A model generated the notes under the pieces. It ran no database searches, had not been told where the DNA came from, and saw nothing but the letters and a program-made list of their open reading frames with translations. Of a stretch of DNA of 64,000 nucleotides, positions 11,042-19,726 are shown in pieces (positions within the stretch are counted from its first letter, which is position 1; each line of letters begins with the position of its first letter). The position numbers and the translations under genes are program-made. Source of the DNA: Basidiobolus meristosporus CBS 931.73 (lineage: Eukaryota > Basidiobolomycota > Basidiobolomycetes > Basidiobolales > Basidiobolaceae); NCBI GenBank assembly GCA_002104905.1, contig MCFE01000034.1:124001-188000 (forward strand). The letters are read 5' to 3'.

Positions 11042-11177
11042 GAAATGCATTTTGCAGGTATAGATGGAGATCTATAGGGGCATTTAGTATTCATGAGGCT
11101 AAGCCGGTAATGTCATGTATGTATTAGTTAATAAAATAATGAGGTAGATTCAACCATCTTTCATGATGCTAGTTATC

Positions 11178-12425
11178 TTAGACCTTTCCAACTACAATCT
11201 TTCGAAGGGCATTCCTGACCTCAATTGCTCTCTTATAACTTTTGTGACCTGATGCGTAATCCTTGGTATCGTAGCTGTTCCCACCACCATTTCCACCATA
11301 GTTTTCCTCGTGATCACCCTCATAGTCTTTGGTATCATAGCTGTTACCGCCTCCATTGCCACCATAGTTCTTTCCGTGATTCTTGCAGTGCTTCGACTTG
11401 TGCTTACCGCCGTAGCTATCTTCATGATTACCACCATGGCCGCCTCCATTCCCTCCGTAACTATCTTCATGATCGCCTCCGTAGTCCTTGGTATCATAGC
11501 TATTACCACTTCCACCGCCGTTGCCTTGATAAGTATCCTCGTGGTCACCCTCATAGTCTTTTGTATCGTAGCTGTCACCACCACCATTCCCACCATAGTT
11601 CTCATCATGATCGCCTTCATAATCGCCACTACTATAGCTGTCTTCCTGTTCTCCCTCGTAGCCTTTAGTACCATAGCTATTGTCGCCTCCTCCGCCACTA
11701 CCACCATAGTTATCGTCGTGGTCACCCTCATAGTCTTTGGTGTCGTATCTATCACTACCACCGCCACTACCGCCATAATCTTCGGTAGCATAACTGTTGT
11801 CACCCCCACCGTTACCACCATAGTTCTCTTCATGATCACCCTCGTACTCATTGGTGTCATAGCTATCACTGCCGCCATTACCGCCATAACTCTCCTCATG
11901 ATCGCCTCCATAGTCCTTGGTATCATAGCTATCGCCACCACCATTTCCCCCGTAACTCTCTTCATGATCACCTTCATAGTCCTTGGTATCATAGCTATCG
12001 CCATTTCCACCACCATTTCCACCATAGTCTTCCTCATGATCACCCTCGTACTCATTGGTGTCATAGCTATCACCACTTCCGCCACCATTTCCACCATAGC
12101 TTTCCTCATGGCTACCTTCATAGTCTTTTGTATCGTAACTGTCACCGCCGCCGCCACCACCTCCGCTCCCGCCATAGCTATCTTCGTGATCACCTTCGTA
12201 CTCTGTTGTATCATAGCTGTCACCTGATCCTCCGCCATTACCTCCATAGTCGCCAGTATCGTAAGATCCACCACTGCCATTTCCTTCATATTCTGTGTCA
12301 CCTCCATGGCCTCCTCCGCCAGAGTAATCCTTCACATCATAGCTGCCGGCACCAGAGTAGTCACCGGTGGGTAGTGCAGAGACAGAGGCAACATATAGAA
12401 GTGCTGTGATGAGGGTTGCTTTCAT
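11178..12425 (-). CDS. Secreted Gly/Asp/Tyr-rich repeat protein, array gene 2 (415 aa)
   Basis: Same plan as gene 1. The signal peptide and first ~150 residues are identical, after which the repeats diverge and become more irregular (SGGGSDRYDTKDYEGDHDD, GYEGEQEDSYSSGDY). It uniquely contains a basic His/Lys-rich insertion around residues 325-345, GGKHKSKHCKNHGKNYGG, which carries the only cysteine I see in the family. That could allow disulphide linkage or metal binding. The tail after the Lys-Arg site is AIEVRNALRKIVVGKV. Identity to gene 1 over the 5' half but not the 3' half points to recent partial duplication or gene conversion. Confidence 0.88.
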   Translation of the reverse strand: MKATLITALLYVASVSALPTGDYSGAGSYDVKDYSGGGGHGGDTEYEGNGSGGSYDTGDYGGNGGGSGDSYDTTEYEGDHEDSYGGSGGGGGGGDSYDTKDYEGSHEESYGGNGGGSGDSYDTNEYEGDHEEDYGGNGGGNGDSYDTKDYEGDHEESYGGNGGGDSYDTKDYGGDHEESYGGNGGSDSYDTNEYEGDHEENYGGNGGGDNSYATEDYGGSGGGSDRYDTKDYEGDHDDNYGGSGGGGDNSYGTKGYEGEQEDSYSSGDYEGDHDENYGGNGGGDSYDTKDYEGDHEDTYQGNGGGSGNSYDTKDYGGDHEDSYGGNGGGHGGNHEDSYGGKHKSKHCKNHGKNYGGNGGGNSYDTKDYEGDHEENYGGNGGGNSYDTKDYASGHKSYKRAIEVRNALRKIVVGKV

Positions 12426-12622
12426 TTTGATGCAATTGCTTTGTTCTAAGGGAGTGAATGCGGTAGAATGATATGAGATGAGTATAGTTGATATGGGTGA
12501 AGGGGGAGCGGGCTTTTATATCGTTAAATTGGCTAAGATCGATTGTCAGGGCCATTTCCCAGCTGAAATTGTTGTAAGGTGCACAGTAATGGTGGCATGC
12601 AGGTGGATCATTGATTTGCAGT
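11996..12622. repeat. Near-identical duplicated block (copy at 10210-10836)
   Basis: Partner of the 10210-10836 block. Differences seen in the promoter part are single substitutions, for example GATACGGG versus GATATGGG. Confidence 0.8.
12513..12607 (-). promoter_or_regulatory. Promoter of array gene 2: TATA box plus ATGCAGGTG element
   Basis: TATAAAAG at 12520-12513 and GCAGGTGG from 12599, 174 bp above the ATG. The sequence is nearly identical to the gene 1 promoter. Confidence 0.6.
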
Positions 12623-13324
12623 AGCACGCTCTTATCCAGGGATTTAAGTCTAAGCTTGTATTCTTCTTTATGCAAGGGTATAATACTCATGATCTACCCG
12701 GAGGGAATTCTATTATTTCCATAATTCAATTATATCTACCTGCTAAATGGATCGTAGCTTTACCTACTTTTCAGTATTGCTGTGATCACAATGTGGACGA
12801 ACGTCAGGAGGACATGACAACGATATGCAAATTACTTGACTTTAAAGGATTCATATGTAAAGATTGCTTAATCCAGGTGTATTTGGGCTAACTTTAGGAG
12901 ATGCTTGGAATTTGCTGTATTGCGATAAATTGATAAAGATATTTGGATGTATTTTTCCACCCCCACAGTTGCATCTTTCTTATCGTAACTACTGATGCCC
13001 ATGAAGTGTACCCACATTGCTACATCACATCCTGATCCACAGCTAGTTACGTATAAACTGTAAATGCTACAATTCTCTTCCTATTCTTTGACGGAGAGTT
13101 ATTTTTCAAAAATACCGAAAATAGCCGCGACTGGAATGTCCATCAACGTTGTCAACTTGTGTTGGGAATCTTATGGTCAGTTCAGTGATCGTTTTCTTCA
13201 TATCTCTCATCATTACCTCCATTTTACGCTATGGAGTAGAATGCTAAGCATCTGGCTAACTATACACACATCAATAAATTAGGTTCAATGTCATTATAAA
13301 TACTACGAGTACGACGGAGGCCAT
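12623..13324. other. Intergenic region between array genes 2 and 3
   Basis: Non-repetitive AT-rich spacer. Short ORFs of 72-73 codons (12670-12891 and 13064-13282) show no family features and are not supported as genes. Confidence 0.5.
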
Positions 13325-13330
13325 TTTATT
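13325..13330 (-). terminator. Poly(A) signal, array gene 3
   Basis: AATAAA on the minus strand, about 195 bp beyond the stop of array gene 3. Confidence 0.5.
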
Positions 13331-13523
13331 GACTTGTATTTTGGGTGCAATCTTAATTTCGGTAGAGTGGAAAAGGGATGCGTCTGAGTTGGAAGTGCTT
13401 TGCCCACGGAGTTTTGAAAGGTGCTAACGCGGGAAAAAAAGAATAGTACGGGTTTGGGATAGACGGGCTGGAATAACACTAGCCAACCGAGGTATACTCA
13501 ACAGACAAGGCCAATTTACCATT

Positions 13524-14345
13524 TCAAACCTTCCTTACAGCAATGCTCCTTAGAGCCTCCCTGAATTGAACTGATCTTTTGTAGCTCTTGTGGCCAGCTC
13601 CATTACCACCGTAGTCTTGTGTGTCGTAGCCATTGCCGCTGCCACTTCCACTGCCACCATTTCCACCGTAGCTGTTATCGTGATCAGCTCCATAATCCTT
13701 GGAATCATAACTGTCACCACCGTTGCCATCATTGCCACCATTGCCACCATTGCCATTATCATATTCGCCCCCATGATCACCACCTTTTCCGCCATATCTC
13801 TTGTCATGATCACCTCCATAGACCTTGGTGTCGTAGCTGGTACCACTACCACCACCATTCCCTTCATAGCTCTCGTCATAGTCTCTTTCATGACCACCAC
13901 CATTTCCACCATAGCTTTCGTCATGATCACCCCCATAGTCTTTGGTATCGTAGCTGTTGCCACTACCACCACCACCACCATTTCCGCCATAGCTATCACT
14001 GTGATCACTTTCATACTCAGTTGTATCATAACTGTTACCGCCTCCACTTCCCCCACCCCCATTACCACCGTAACTTTCCTCATGGTCACCTTCATAGTCT
14101 CCGCTGTTGTAGCTGTCGCCTGATCCTCCACCGCTACCTCCATGATTGCCACTATCATAAGATCCTTCATCATTGTCATTACTATGCCCATTACCTTCGT
14201 AGTCTTTGCTACCACCATATCCTCCGCCACCAGAGTAATCTTTCACATCATAACTTCCAGCGCCACCATTGCCAGAATAGTCACCAGAGGGTAATGCCGA
14301 GACAGAGGCGATGTAGAGAAGGGCTACGATGAGGGCTACTTTCAT
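13524..14345 (-). CDS. Secreted Gly/Asp/Tyr-rich repeat protein, array gene 3 (273 aa)
   Basis: Signal peptide MKVALIVALLYIASVSA, then LPSGDYSGNGGAGSYDVKDYSGGGG. The body has fewer, more varied repeats than genes 1-2 (HERDYDESYEGNGGGSGTSYD; GNGGNGGNDGNGGD). A second internal Lys-Arg (HDKRYGGKGG) occurs here and not in its closest relatives. The C-terminal peptide after HKSYKR is SVQFREALRSIAVRKV. Its promoter belongs to the same class as array gene 6, with shared sequence extending to about 200 bp upstream. Confidence 0.88.
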   Translation of the reverse strand: MKVALIVALLYIASVSALPSGDYSGNGGAGSYDVKDYSGGGGYGGSKDYEGNGHSNDNDEGSYDSGNHGGSGGGSGDSYNSGDYEGDHEESYGGNGGGGSGGGNSYDTTEYESDHSDSYGGNGGGGGSGNSYDTKDYGGDHDESYGGNGGGHERDYDESYEGNGGGSGTSYDTKVYGGDHDKRYGGKGGDHGGEYDNGNGGNGGNDGNGGDSYDSKDYGADHDNSYGGNGGSGSGSGNGYDTQDYGGNGAGHKSYKRSVQFREALRSIAVRKV

Positions 14346-14429
14346 TTTGTGGTTGTTGCTTTTGTCCTTGAGTTGCGCCTCGAATAGAACGATGCCAGAG
14401 GAATGTGTTTGATGAGAATAGAGATTGCA

Positions 14430-14525
14430 TATTTATACCACCACCACACCATGAATAATCAATGTGGTCAATTCCTTGCTCAATAGCACATGTAGGGTGT
14501 ATACTGACGGGGATATGCAGGTGGA
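14430..14525 (-). promoter_or_regulatory. Promoter of array gene 3: TATA box plus ATGCAGGTG element
   Basis: TATAAATA at 14437-14430. GCAGGTGG begins at 14517, 172 bp above the ATG and 80 bp beyond the TATA box. Confidence 0.6.
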
Positions 14526-14903
14526 TCATTGCATTACAATCACTTTTGGTTCGCTACTTGTGTAGGGAAAGATCGTGATGATAACTATACTTGAGTAAGG
14601 AGATCCGTACATTCGGGTATATCCAGCCCTTGTGAAATCGTCTTGTATAGCACCAAGGGATTGGTATAACAGATTGCTACATCATTTGGAGTAGTGTGTG
14701 ATTAGTAAGAATGTTTCGCTATGAATCAAGTGAATCAACTGGTATTCTCTTGCTCCTCATACATCAGAGATGCCATACGGATAATTAGTCATCGAAAATA
14801 GCATTACAATGCGCATCATGAAGGAGTCGTATGGGTATATTTATATTTACTAGATCATGCTCAGATCGTTGGTGATGATGGTTAAGCGTATGATGAGGGT
14901 GAC

Positions 14904-14909
14904 TTTATT
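14904..14909 (-). terminator. Poly(A) signal, array gene 4
   Basis: AATAAA (in CCCAATAAAG) on the minus strand, about 195 bp beyond the stop. The surrounding 3' flank is homologous to those of genes 5-8. Confidence 0.55.
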
Positions 14910-15102
14910 GGGATATACTTTGGGCACGATGGATTGGCTGGTGAAATGTATTAAGAATGCGTCTAAGCTGCAAATGCTTTTCTAACATCAGTTCGTAGGG
15001 TGACAGCCTGTGAAGTAATGAACAGTATGGCTATGAGTCAAATACACAACACGAAGACAGCATGAGCCGGAGCGTAGTCACGGGGTGGGGCCAGCAGTCA
15101 TT

Positions 15103-15993
15103 TCAGGCCTTCCTTATAGCAATGCTCCTTAGAGCCTCCCTGAATTGAACTGATCTTTTGTAGCTCTTGTGGCCAGCTCCATTACCACCGTAGTCTTGTG
15201 TGTCGTAGCCATTGCCGCTGCCACTTCCACTGCCACCATTTCCACCGTAGCTGTTATCGTGATCAGCTCCATAATCCTTGGAATCATAACTGTCACCACC
15301 GTTGCCATCATTGCCACCATTACCATTATCATATTCTCCCCCATGATCACCACCCTTTGCGCCATAGCTCTTGTCATGATCACCGCCATAGTCCTTGGAG
15401 TCATATCTGTCGCCACCACCATTACCACCATGGCTGGCATCGTAATCACCCTCATGGCCACCTCCATTTCCGCCGTAGCTCTCCTCATAGTCGCCACCTT
15501 GGCCTCCTCCATCTCCACCATAGCTTTCGTCATGATCACCCCCATAGTCTTTGGTATCGTAGCTGTTGCCACTACCACCACCACCACCACCACCACCACC
15601 ACCATTTCCGCCATAGCTATTACTGAGATCACCTTTGTATTCAGTTGTATCGTAACTGTCACCGCCACTACTGCCACCACCACCACCACCACCACTTGCC
15701 CCACCTCCACTACCACCGTAACTTTCCTCATGGTCACCTTCATAGTCTCCGCTGTTGTAGCTGTCGCCTGATCCTCCACCGCTACCTCCATGATTGCCAC
15801 TATCATAAGATCCTTCGTCATTGTCATTACCATGCCCATTCCCTTCGTAGTCTTTGCTACCACCATATCCTCCGCCACCAGAGTAATCTTTCACATCATA
15901 ACTCCCAGTGCCACCATTGCCAGAATAGTCACCAGAGGGTAATGCTGAGACAGAGGCGATGTAGAGAAGGGCTGCGATGAGGGCTACTTTCAT
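15103..15993 (-). CDS. Secreted Gly/Asp/Tyr-rich repeat protein, array gene 4 (296 aa)
   Basis: Signal peptide MKVALIAALLYIASVSA. The repeat body includes two long pure-glycine stretches encoded by GGT/GGC triplet runs (around 15572-15605 and 15670-15700), which are likely length-variable. It has no odd residues and no intron. The tail after HKSYKR is SVQFREALRSIAIRKA, identical to genes 5 and 6. Its promoter is the same class as genes 5 and 7. The upstream sequence to about 16760 is almost identical to that at 17485-18255. Confidence 0.88.
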   Translation of the reverse strand: MKVALIAALLYIASVSALPSGDYSGNGGTGSYDVKDYSGGGGYGGSKDYEGNGHGNDNDEGSYDSGNHGGSGGGSGDSYNSGDYEGDHEESYGGSGGGASGGGGGGGSSGGDSYDTTEYKGDLSNSYGGNGGGGGGGGGGSGNSYDTKDYGGDHDESYGGDGGGQGGDYEESYGGNGGGHEGDYDASHGGNGGGDRYDSKDYGGDHDKSYGAKGGDHGGEYDNGNGGNDGNGGDSYDSKDYGADHDNSYGGNGGSGSGSGNGYDTQDYGGNGAGHKSYKRSVQFREALRSIAIRKA

Positions 15994-16079
15994 TTTGTGG
16001 TTGTTGCTTTTGTCCTTGAGTTGTGCCTCGAATAGAACAATACGGGAGGAATATGCTTGAATGGGGTAGAATGCCGCGC

Positions 16080-16176
16080 TATTTATACGTCCTCAAACGG
16101 GTCAAGACCACTTGATACATCTACATTTTGCCTAACGTAGGTATAGGGCTCATGTTGATGTTGTGATGCAGGTGTA
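16080..16176 (-). promoter_or_regulatory. Promoter of array gene 4: TATA box plus ATGCAGGTG element
   Basis: TATAAATA at 16087-16080. GCAGGTG begins at 16168, 175 bp above the ATG and 81 bp beyond the TATA box. Confidence 0.6.
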
Positions 16177-16510
16177 CCATAGGATTGCATCTGCTTAAAC
16201 CCCATCATTTTCATCCGGTTAATCGTCCTTCGGATGGCCGGATTCTGCACTAGATTCCTGTTGCTAGGTCGCATTGTGCCCGATCTATGTTGCTGTAGTC
16301 GATCGTGGTAAGGTACAGGCTTCTGTATTGGATCAAGCCTCGGAGGTGAAAAAGGCTCTACCAAGATCAGACTACTTTCCCACATTCTTGGTGATTATGT
16401 AGGGCCGATATGCGATGCTATGGTGTCGATTTGGGAGACCTACAGGCTTAGAGCCACCACACTGCAGTACAGAAACACACTGAAATGATTTGGGGTGCGA
16501 TGAGAGTAGC

Positions 16511-16516
16511 TTTATT
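16511..16516 (-). terminator. Poly(A) signal, array gene 5
   Basis: AATAAA on the minus strand, about 195 bp after the stop of array gene 5. Confidence 0.55.
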
Positions 16517-16708
16517 GGGATGCATTTTGGGTGCAATTGATCGCCTGGTAAAATGGAATAGCAATGAATCTAAGCTGAGAATGCTCTTCTAACATCAATT
16601 CGTAGGGTGATAGCATGTGAAGTAGTGAATAGTATGCTATGAGTCAAATACGCAACACGAAGACAGCATGAGCCGGAGCGTAGTCGCGGGGTGGAGCCAG
16701 CAGTCATT

Positions 16709-17488
16709 TCAGGCCTTCCTTATAGCAATGCTCCTTAGAGCCTCCCTGAATTGAACTGATCTTTTGTAGCTCTTGTGGCCAGCTCCATTACCACCATAGT
16801 CTTGTGTGTCGTAGCCGCTACCGCTGCCACTTCCACTGCCACCATTTCCACCGTAGCTTTCATCGTGGTCAGCTCCATAAACCTTGGAATCATAACTGTC
16901 ACCACCGTTGCCATCATTGCCACCATTGCCATTATCATATTCGCCTCCATGATCACCACCATTTCCGCCATAGTCCTTGGAGTCATATCTGTCGCCACCA
17001 CCATTGCCACCATGACTGCCATTGTAATCACCCTCATGGCCACTACCATTTCCTTCATAGCTCTCCTCGTAGTCTTCTTCACGTCCTCCACTTCCGTCAT
17101 AGCTCTTCTTGTGGTCGCCACCATTTCCGCCATAGCTATCACCGTGACCACTTTCATACTCAGTTGTATCATAACTATCACTGCCACCAGTTCCTCCACC
17201 CCCATTACCACCGTAACTTTCCTCATGGTCACCTTCATAGTCTCCGCTGTTGTAGCTGTCGCCTGATCCTCCACCGCTACCTCCATGATTGCCACTATCA
17301 TAAGATCCTTCGTCATTGTCATTACCATGCCCATTCCCTTCGTAGTCTTTGCTACCACCATGTCCTCCGCCACCAGAGTAATCTTTCACATCATAACTTC
17401 CAGCGCCACCATTGCCAGAATAGTCACCAGAGGGTAATGCTGAGACAGAGGCGATGTAGAGAAGGGCTGCGATGAGGGCTACTTTCAT
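16709..17488 (-). CDS. Secreted Gly/Asp/Tyr-rich repeat protein, array gene 5 (259 aa)
   Basis: Shortest member. Signal peptide as in gene 4. Its body contains a segment poor in Gly and rich in charge (DHKKSYDGSGGREEDYEESYEGNG) that is shared with array gene 7 but not with gene 6. This shows mosaic relationships inside the array. The 3' 300 bp and the C-terminal peptide SVQFREALRSIAIRKA are shared with gene 6. No intron, no cysteine. Confidence 0.88.
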   Translation of the reverse strand: MKVALIAALLYIASVSALPSGDYSGNGGAGSYDVKDYSGGGGHGGSKDYEGNGHGNDNDEGSYDSGNHGGSGGGSGDSYNSGDYEGDHEESYGGNGGGGTGGSDSYDTTEYESGHGDSYGGNGGDHKKSYDGSGGREEDYEESYEGNGSGHEGDYNGSHGGNGGGDRYDSKDYGGNGGDHGGEYDNGNGGNDGNGGDSYDSKVYGADHDESYGGNGGSGSGSGSGYDTQDYGGNGAGHKSYKRSVQFREALRSIAIRKA

Positions 17489-17574
17489 TTTGTGGTTGTT
17501 GCTTTTGTCCTTGAGTTGTGCCTCGAATAGAACAATACGGGAGGAATATGCTTGAATGGGGTAGAATGCCGCGC

Positions 17575-17671
17575 TATTTATACGTCCTCAAACGGGTCAA
17601 GACCACTTGATACATCTACATTTTGCCTAACGTAGGTATAGGGCTCATGTTGATGTTGTGATGCAGGTGTA
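17575..17671 (-). promoter_or_regulatory. Promoter of array gene 5: TATA box plus ATGCAGGTG element
   Basis: TATAAATA at 17582-17575. GCAGGTG begins at 17663, 175 bp above the ATG. Confidence 0.6.
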
Positions 17672-18005
17672 CCATAGGATTGCATCTGCTTAAACCCCAT
17701 CATTTTCATCCGGCTAATCGTCCTTCGGATGGTCGGATTCTGCACTAGATTCCTGTTGCTAGGTCGCATTGTGCCCGATCTATGTTGCTGTAGTCGATCG
17801 TGGTAAGGTACAGGCTTCTGTATTGGATCAAGCCTCGGAGGTGAAAAAGGCTCTACCAAGATCAGACTACTTTCCCACATTCTTGGTGATTATGTAGGGC
17901 CGATATGCGATGCTATGGTGTCGATTTGGGAGACCTACAGGCTTAGAGCCACCACACTGCAGTACAGAAACACACTGAAATGATTTGGGGTGCGATGAGA
18001 GTAGC

Positions 18006-18011
18006 TTTATT
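18006..18011 (-). terminator. Poly(A) signal, array gene 6
   Basis: AATAAA on the minus strand, about 195 bp after the stop of array gene 6. Confidence 0.55.
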
Positions 18012-18203
18012 GGGATGCATTTTGGGTGCAATTGATCGCCTGGTAAAATGGAATAGCAATGAATCTAAGCTGAGAATGCTCTTCTAACATCAATTCGTAG
18101 GGTGATAGCATGTGAAGTAGTGAATAGTATGCTATGAGTCAAATACGCAACACGAAGACAGCATGAGCCGGAGCGTAGTCGCGGGGTGGAGCCAGCAGTC
18201 ATT

Positions 18204-18989
18204 TCAGGCCTTCCTTATAGCAATGCTCCTTAGAGCCTCCCTGAATTGAACTGATCTTTTGTAGCTCTTGTGGCCAGCTCCATTACCACCATAGTCTTGT
18301 GTGTCGTAGCCGCTACCGCTGCCACTTCCACTGCCACCATTTCCACCGTAGCTTTCATCGTGGTCAGCTCCATAAACCTTGGAATCATAACTGTCACCAC
18401 CATTGCCACCATTGCCACCATTGCCATTATCATATTCGCCTCCATGATCACCGCCATTACCACCATGACTGTAATCGTAATCACCCTCATGGCCACCTCC
18501 ATTTCCACCATAGCTCTCCTCATAGTCGCCACCTTGGCCTCCTCCGCTTCCACCATAGCTTTCATCATGATCACCCCCATAGTCTTTGGTATCGAAGCTG
18601 TTGCCACTACCACCACCACCACCACTTCCGCCATAGCCATCACTGTGATCACTTTCATACTCAGTTGTATCATAACTGTCACTACCACCAGTTCCTCCAC
18701 CCCCATTACCACCGTAACTTTCCTCATGGTCACCTTTATAGTCTCCGCTGTTGTAGCTGTCGCCTGATCCTCCACCGCTACCTCCATGATTGCCACTATC
18801 ATAAGATCCTTCGTCATTGTCATTACCATGCCCATTACCTTCGTAGTCTTTGCTACCACCATATCCTCCGCCACCAGAGTAATCTTTCACATCATAACTT
18901 CCAGCGCCACCATTGCCAGAATAGTCACCAGAGGGTAATGCCGAGACAGAGGCGATGTAGAGAAGGGCTGCGATGAGGGCTACTTTCAT
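18204..18989 (-). CDS. Secreted Gly/Asp/Tyr-rich repeat protein, array gene 6 (261 aa)
   Basis: Signal peptide as in gene 4. The middle of the body (GNSFDTKDYGGDHDESYGGSGGG) resembles genes 3 and 4, and one repeat tyrosine is replaced by phenylalanine. Its 3' end matches gene 5 while its promoter matches gene 3, so it looks like a recombinant of two subtypes. The C-terminal peptide is SVQFREALRSIAIRKA. Confidence 0.88.
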   Translation of the reverse strand: MKVALIAALLYIASVSALPSGDYSGNGGAGSYDVKDYSGGGGYGGSKDYEGNGHGNDNDEGSYDSGNHGGSGGGSGDSYNSGDYKGDHEESYGGNGGGGTGGSDSYDTTEYESDHSDGYGGSGGGGGSGNSFDTKDYGGDHDESYGGSGGGQGGDYEESYGGNGGGHEGDYDYSHGGNGGDHGGEYDNGNGGNGGNGGDSYDSKVYGADHDESYGGNGGSGSGSGSGYDTQDYGGNGAGHKSYKRSVQFREALRSIAIRKA

Positions 18990-19073
18990 TTTGTGGTTGT
19001 TGCTTTTGTCCTTGAGTTGCGCCTCGAATAGAACGATGCCTGAGGAATGTGTTTGATGAGAATAGAGATTGCA

Positions 19074-19206
19074 TATTTATACCACCACCACACCATGAAT
19101 AATCAATGTGGTCAATTCCTTGCTCAATAGCACATGTAGGGTGTATACTGACGGGGATACGCAGGTGGACTATTGCATTACGATAACATATACTCCACCA
19201 CCTGCA
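19074..19206 (-). promoter_or_regulatory. Promoter of array gene 6: TATA box plus paired GCAGGTG elements
   Basis: TATAAATA at 19081-19074. GCAGGTGG begins at 19161 (172 bp above the ATG), and an inverted copy CCACCTGC follows at about 19197-19204. This gives an inverted pair unique to this copy. Confidence 0.55.
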
Positions 19207-19526
19207 TGTGGGATTTAGGCGGGCAACTAGAATCGGGGCAGATATATTTAAATCAAGTATAAATGAGCAATAATTATAGGTTGGCATGATGAGATTTCCT
19301 TTACAGATCACTACATTTTCGGGAGGAGTGGATCAGAATAATAAGCAAACGATTTATATGTTTTTGGTGCTTCTCGCTCACTATTCCTTTATGGCTGCAC
19401 GTTGATAACAAGTCCTTGCCATAGAACTGCATTATAGGTAGTAAAGAAGGTATCTGGGTATATCCACATACACAAGATTATGCTCAGATCGTCAGTACTA
19501 ATAGCTTAGTGTACGATGAAGGTGAC
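19207..19526. other. Intergenic spacer between array genes 6 and 7
   Basis: No ORF or repeat of note beyond the 3' flank of array gene 7. Confidence 0.5.
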
Positions 19527-19532
19527 TTTATT
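19527..19532 (-). terminator. Poly(A) signal, array gene 7
   Basis: AATAAA on the minus strand, about 195 bp after the stop of array gene 7. Confidence 0.55.
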
Positions 19533-19726
19533 GGGATGTATTTTAGGCGCGACGCATTGTCTGGTAAAATGGATTAGGAATACGATCAAGCTCCAAGTGC
19601 TCTTCTAGTATTACTTTGATGGATGGTAATATGGGTAATAGATAATAGAATGGAGTTGTGCCAATCGAGCTAGATCCACACTCCACGCACTCAGACTCAC
19701 TGAAGAGACATGGTCAATAGGCTATT

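Larger units (their letters stand above)
15990..16800. repeat. Tandem duplication, unit 1 (offset 1,495 bp)
   Basis: Covers the gene 4 promoter, the intergenic spacer and the 3' end of gene 5. It matches 17485-18295 base for base except for a handful of substitutions. Confidence 0.85.
17485..18295. repeat. Tandem duplication, unit 2 (offset 1,495 bp)
   Basis: Partner of 15990-16800, covering the gene 5 promoter, spacer and 3' end of gene 6. The few substitutions include two within the non-coding stretch near 17710-17735. Confidence 0.85.
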
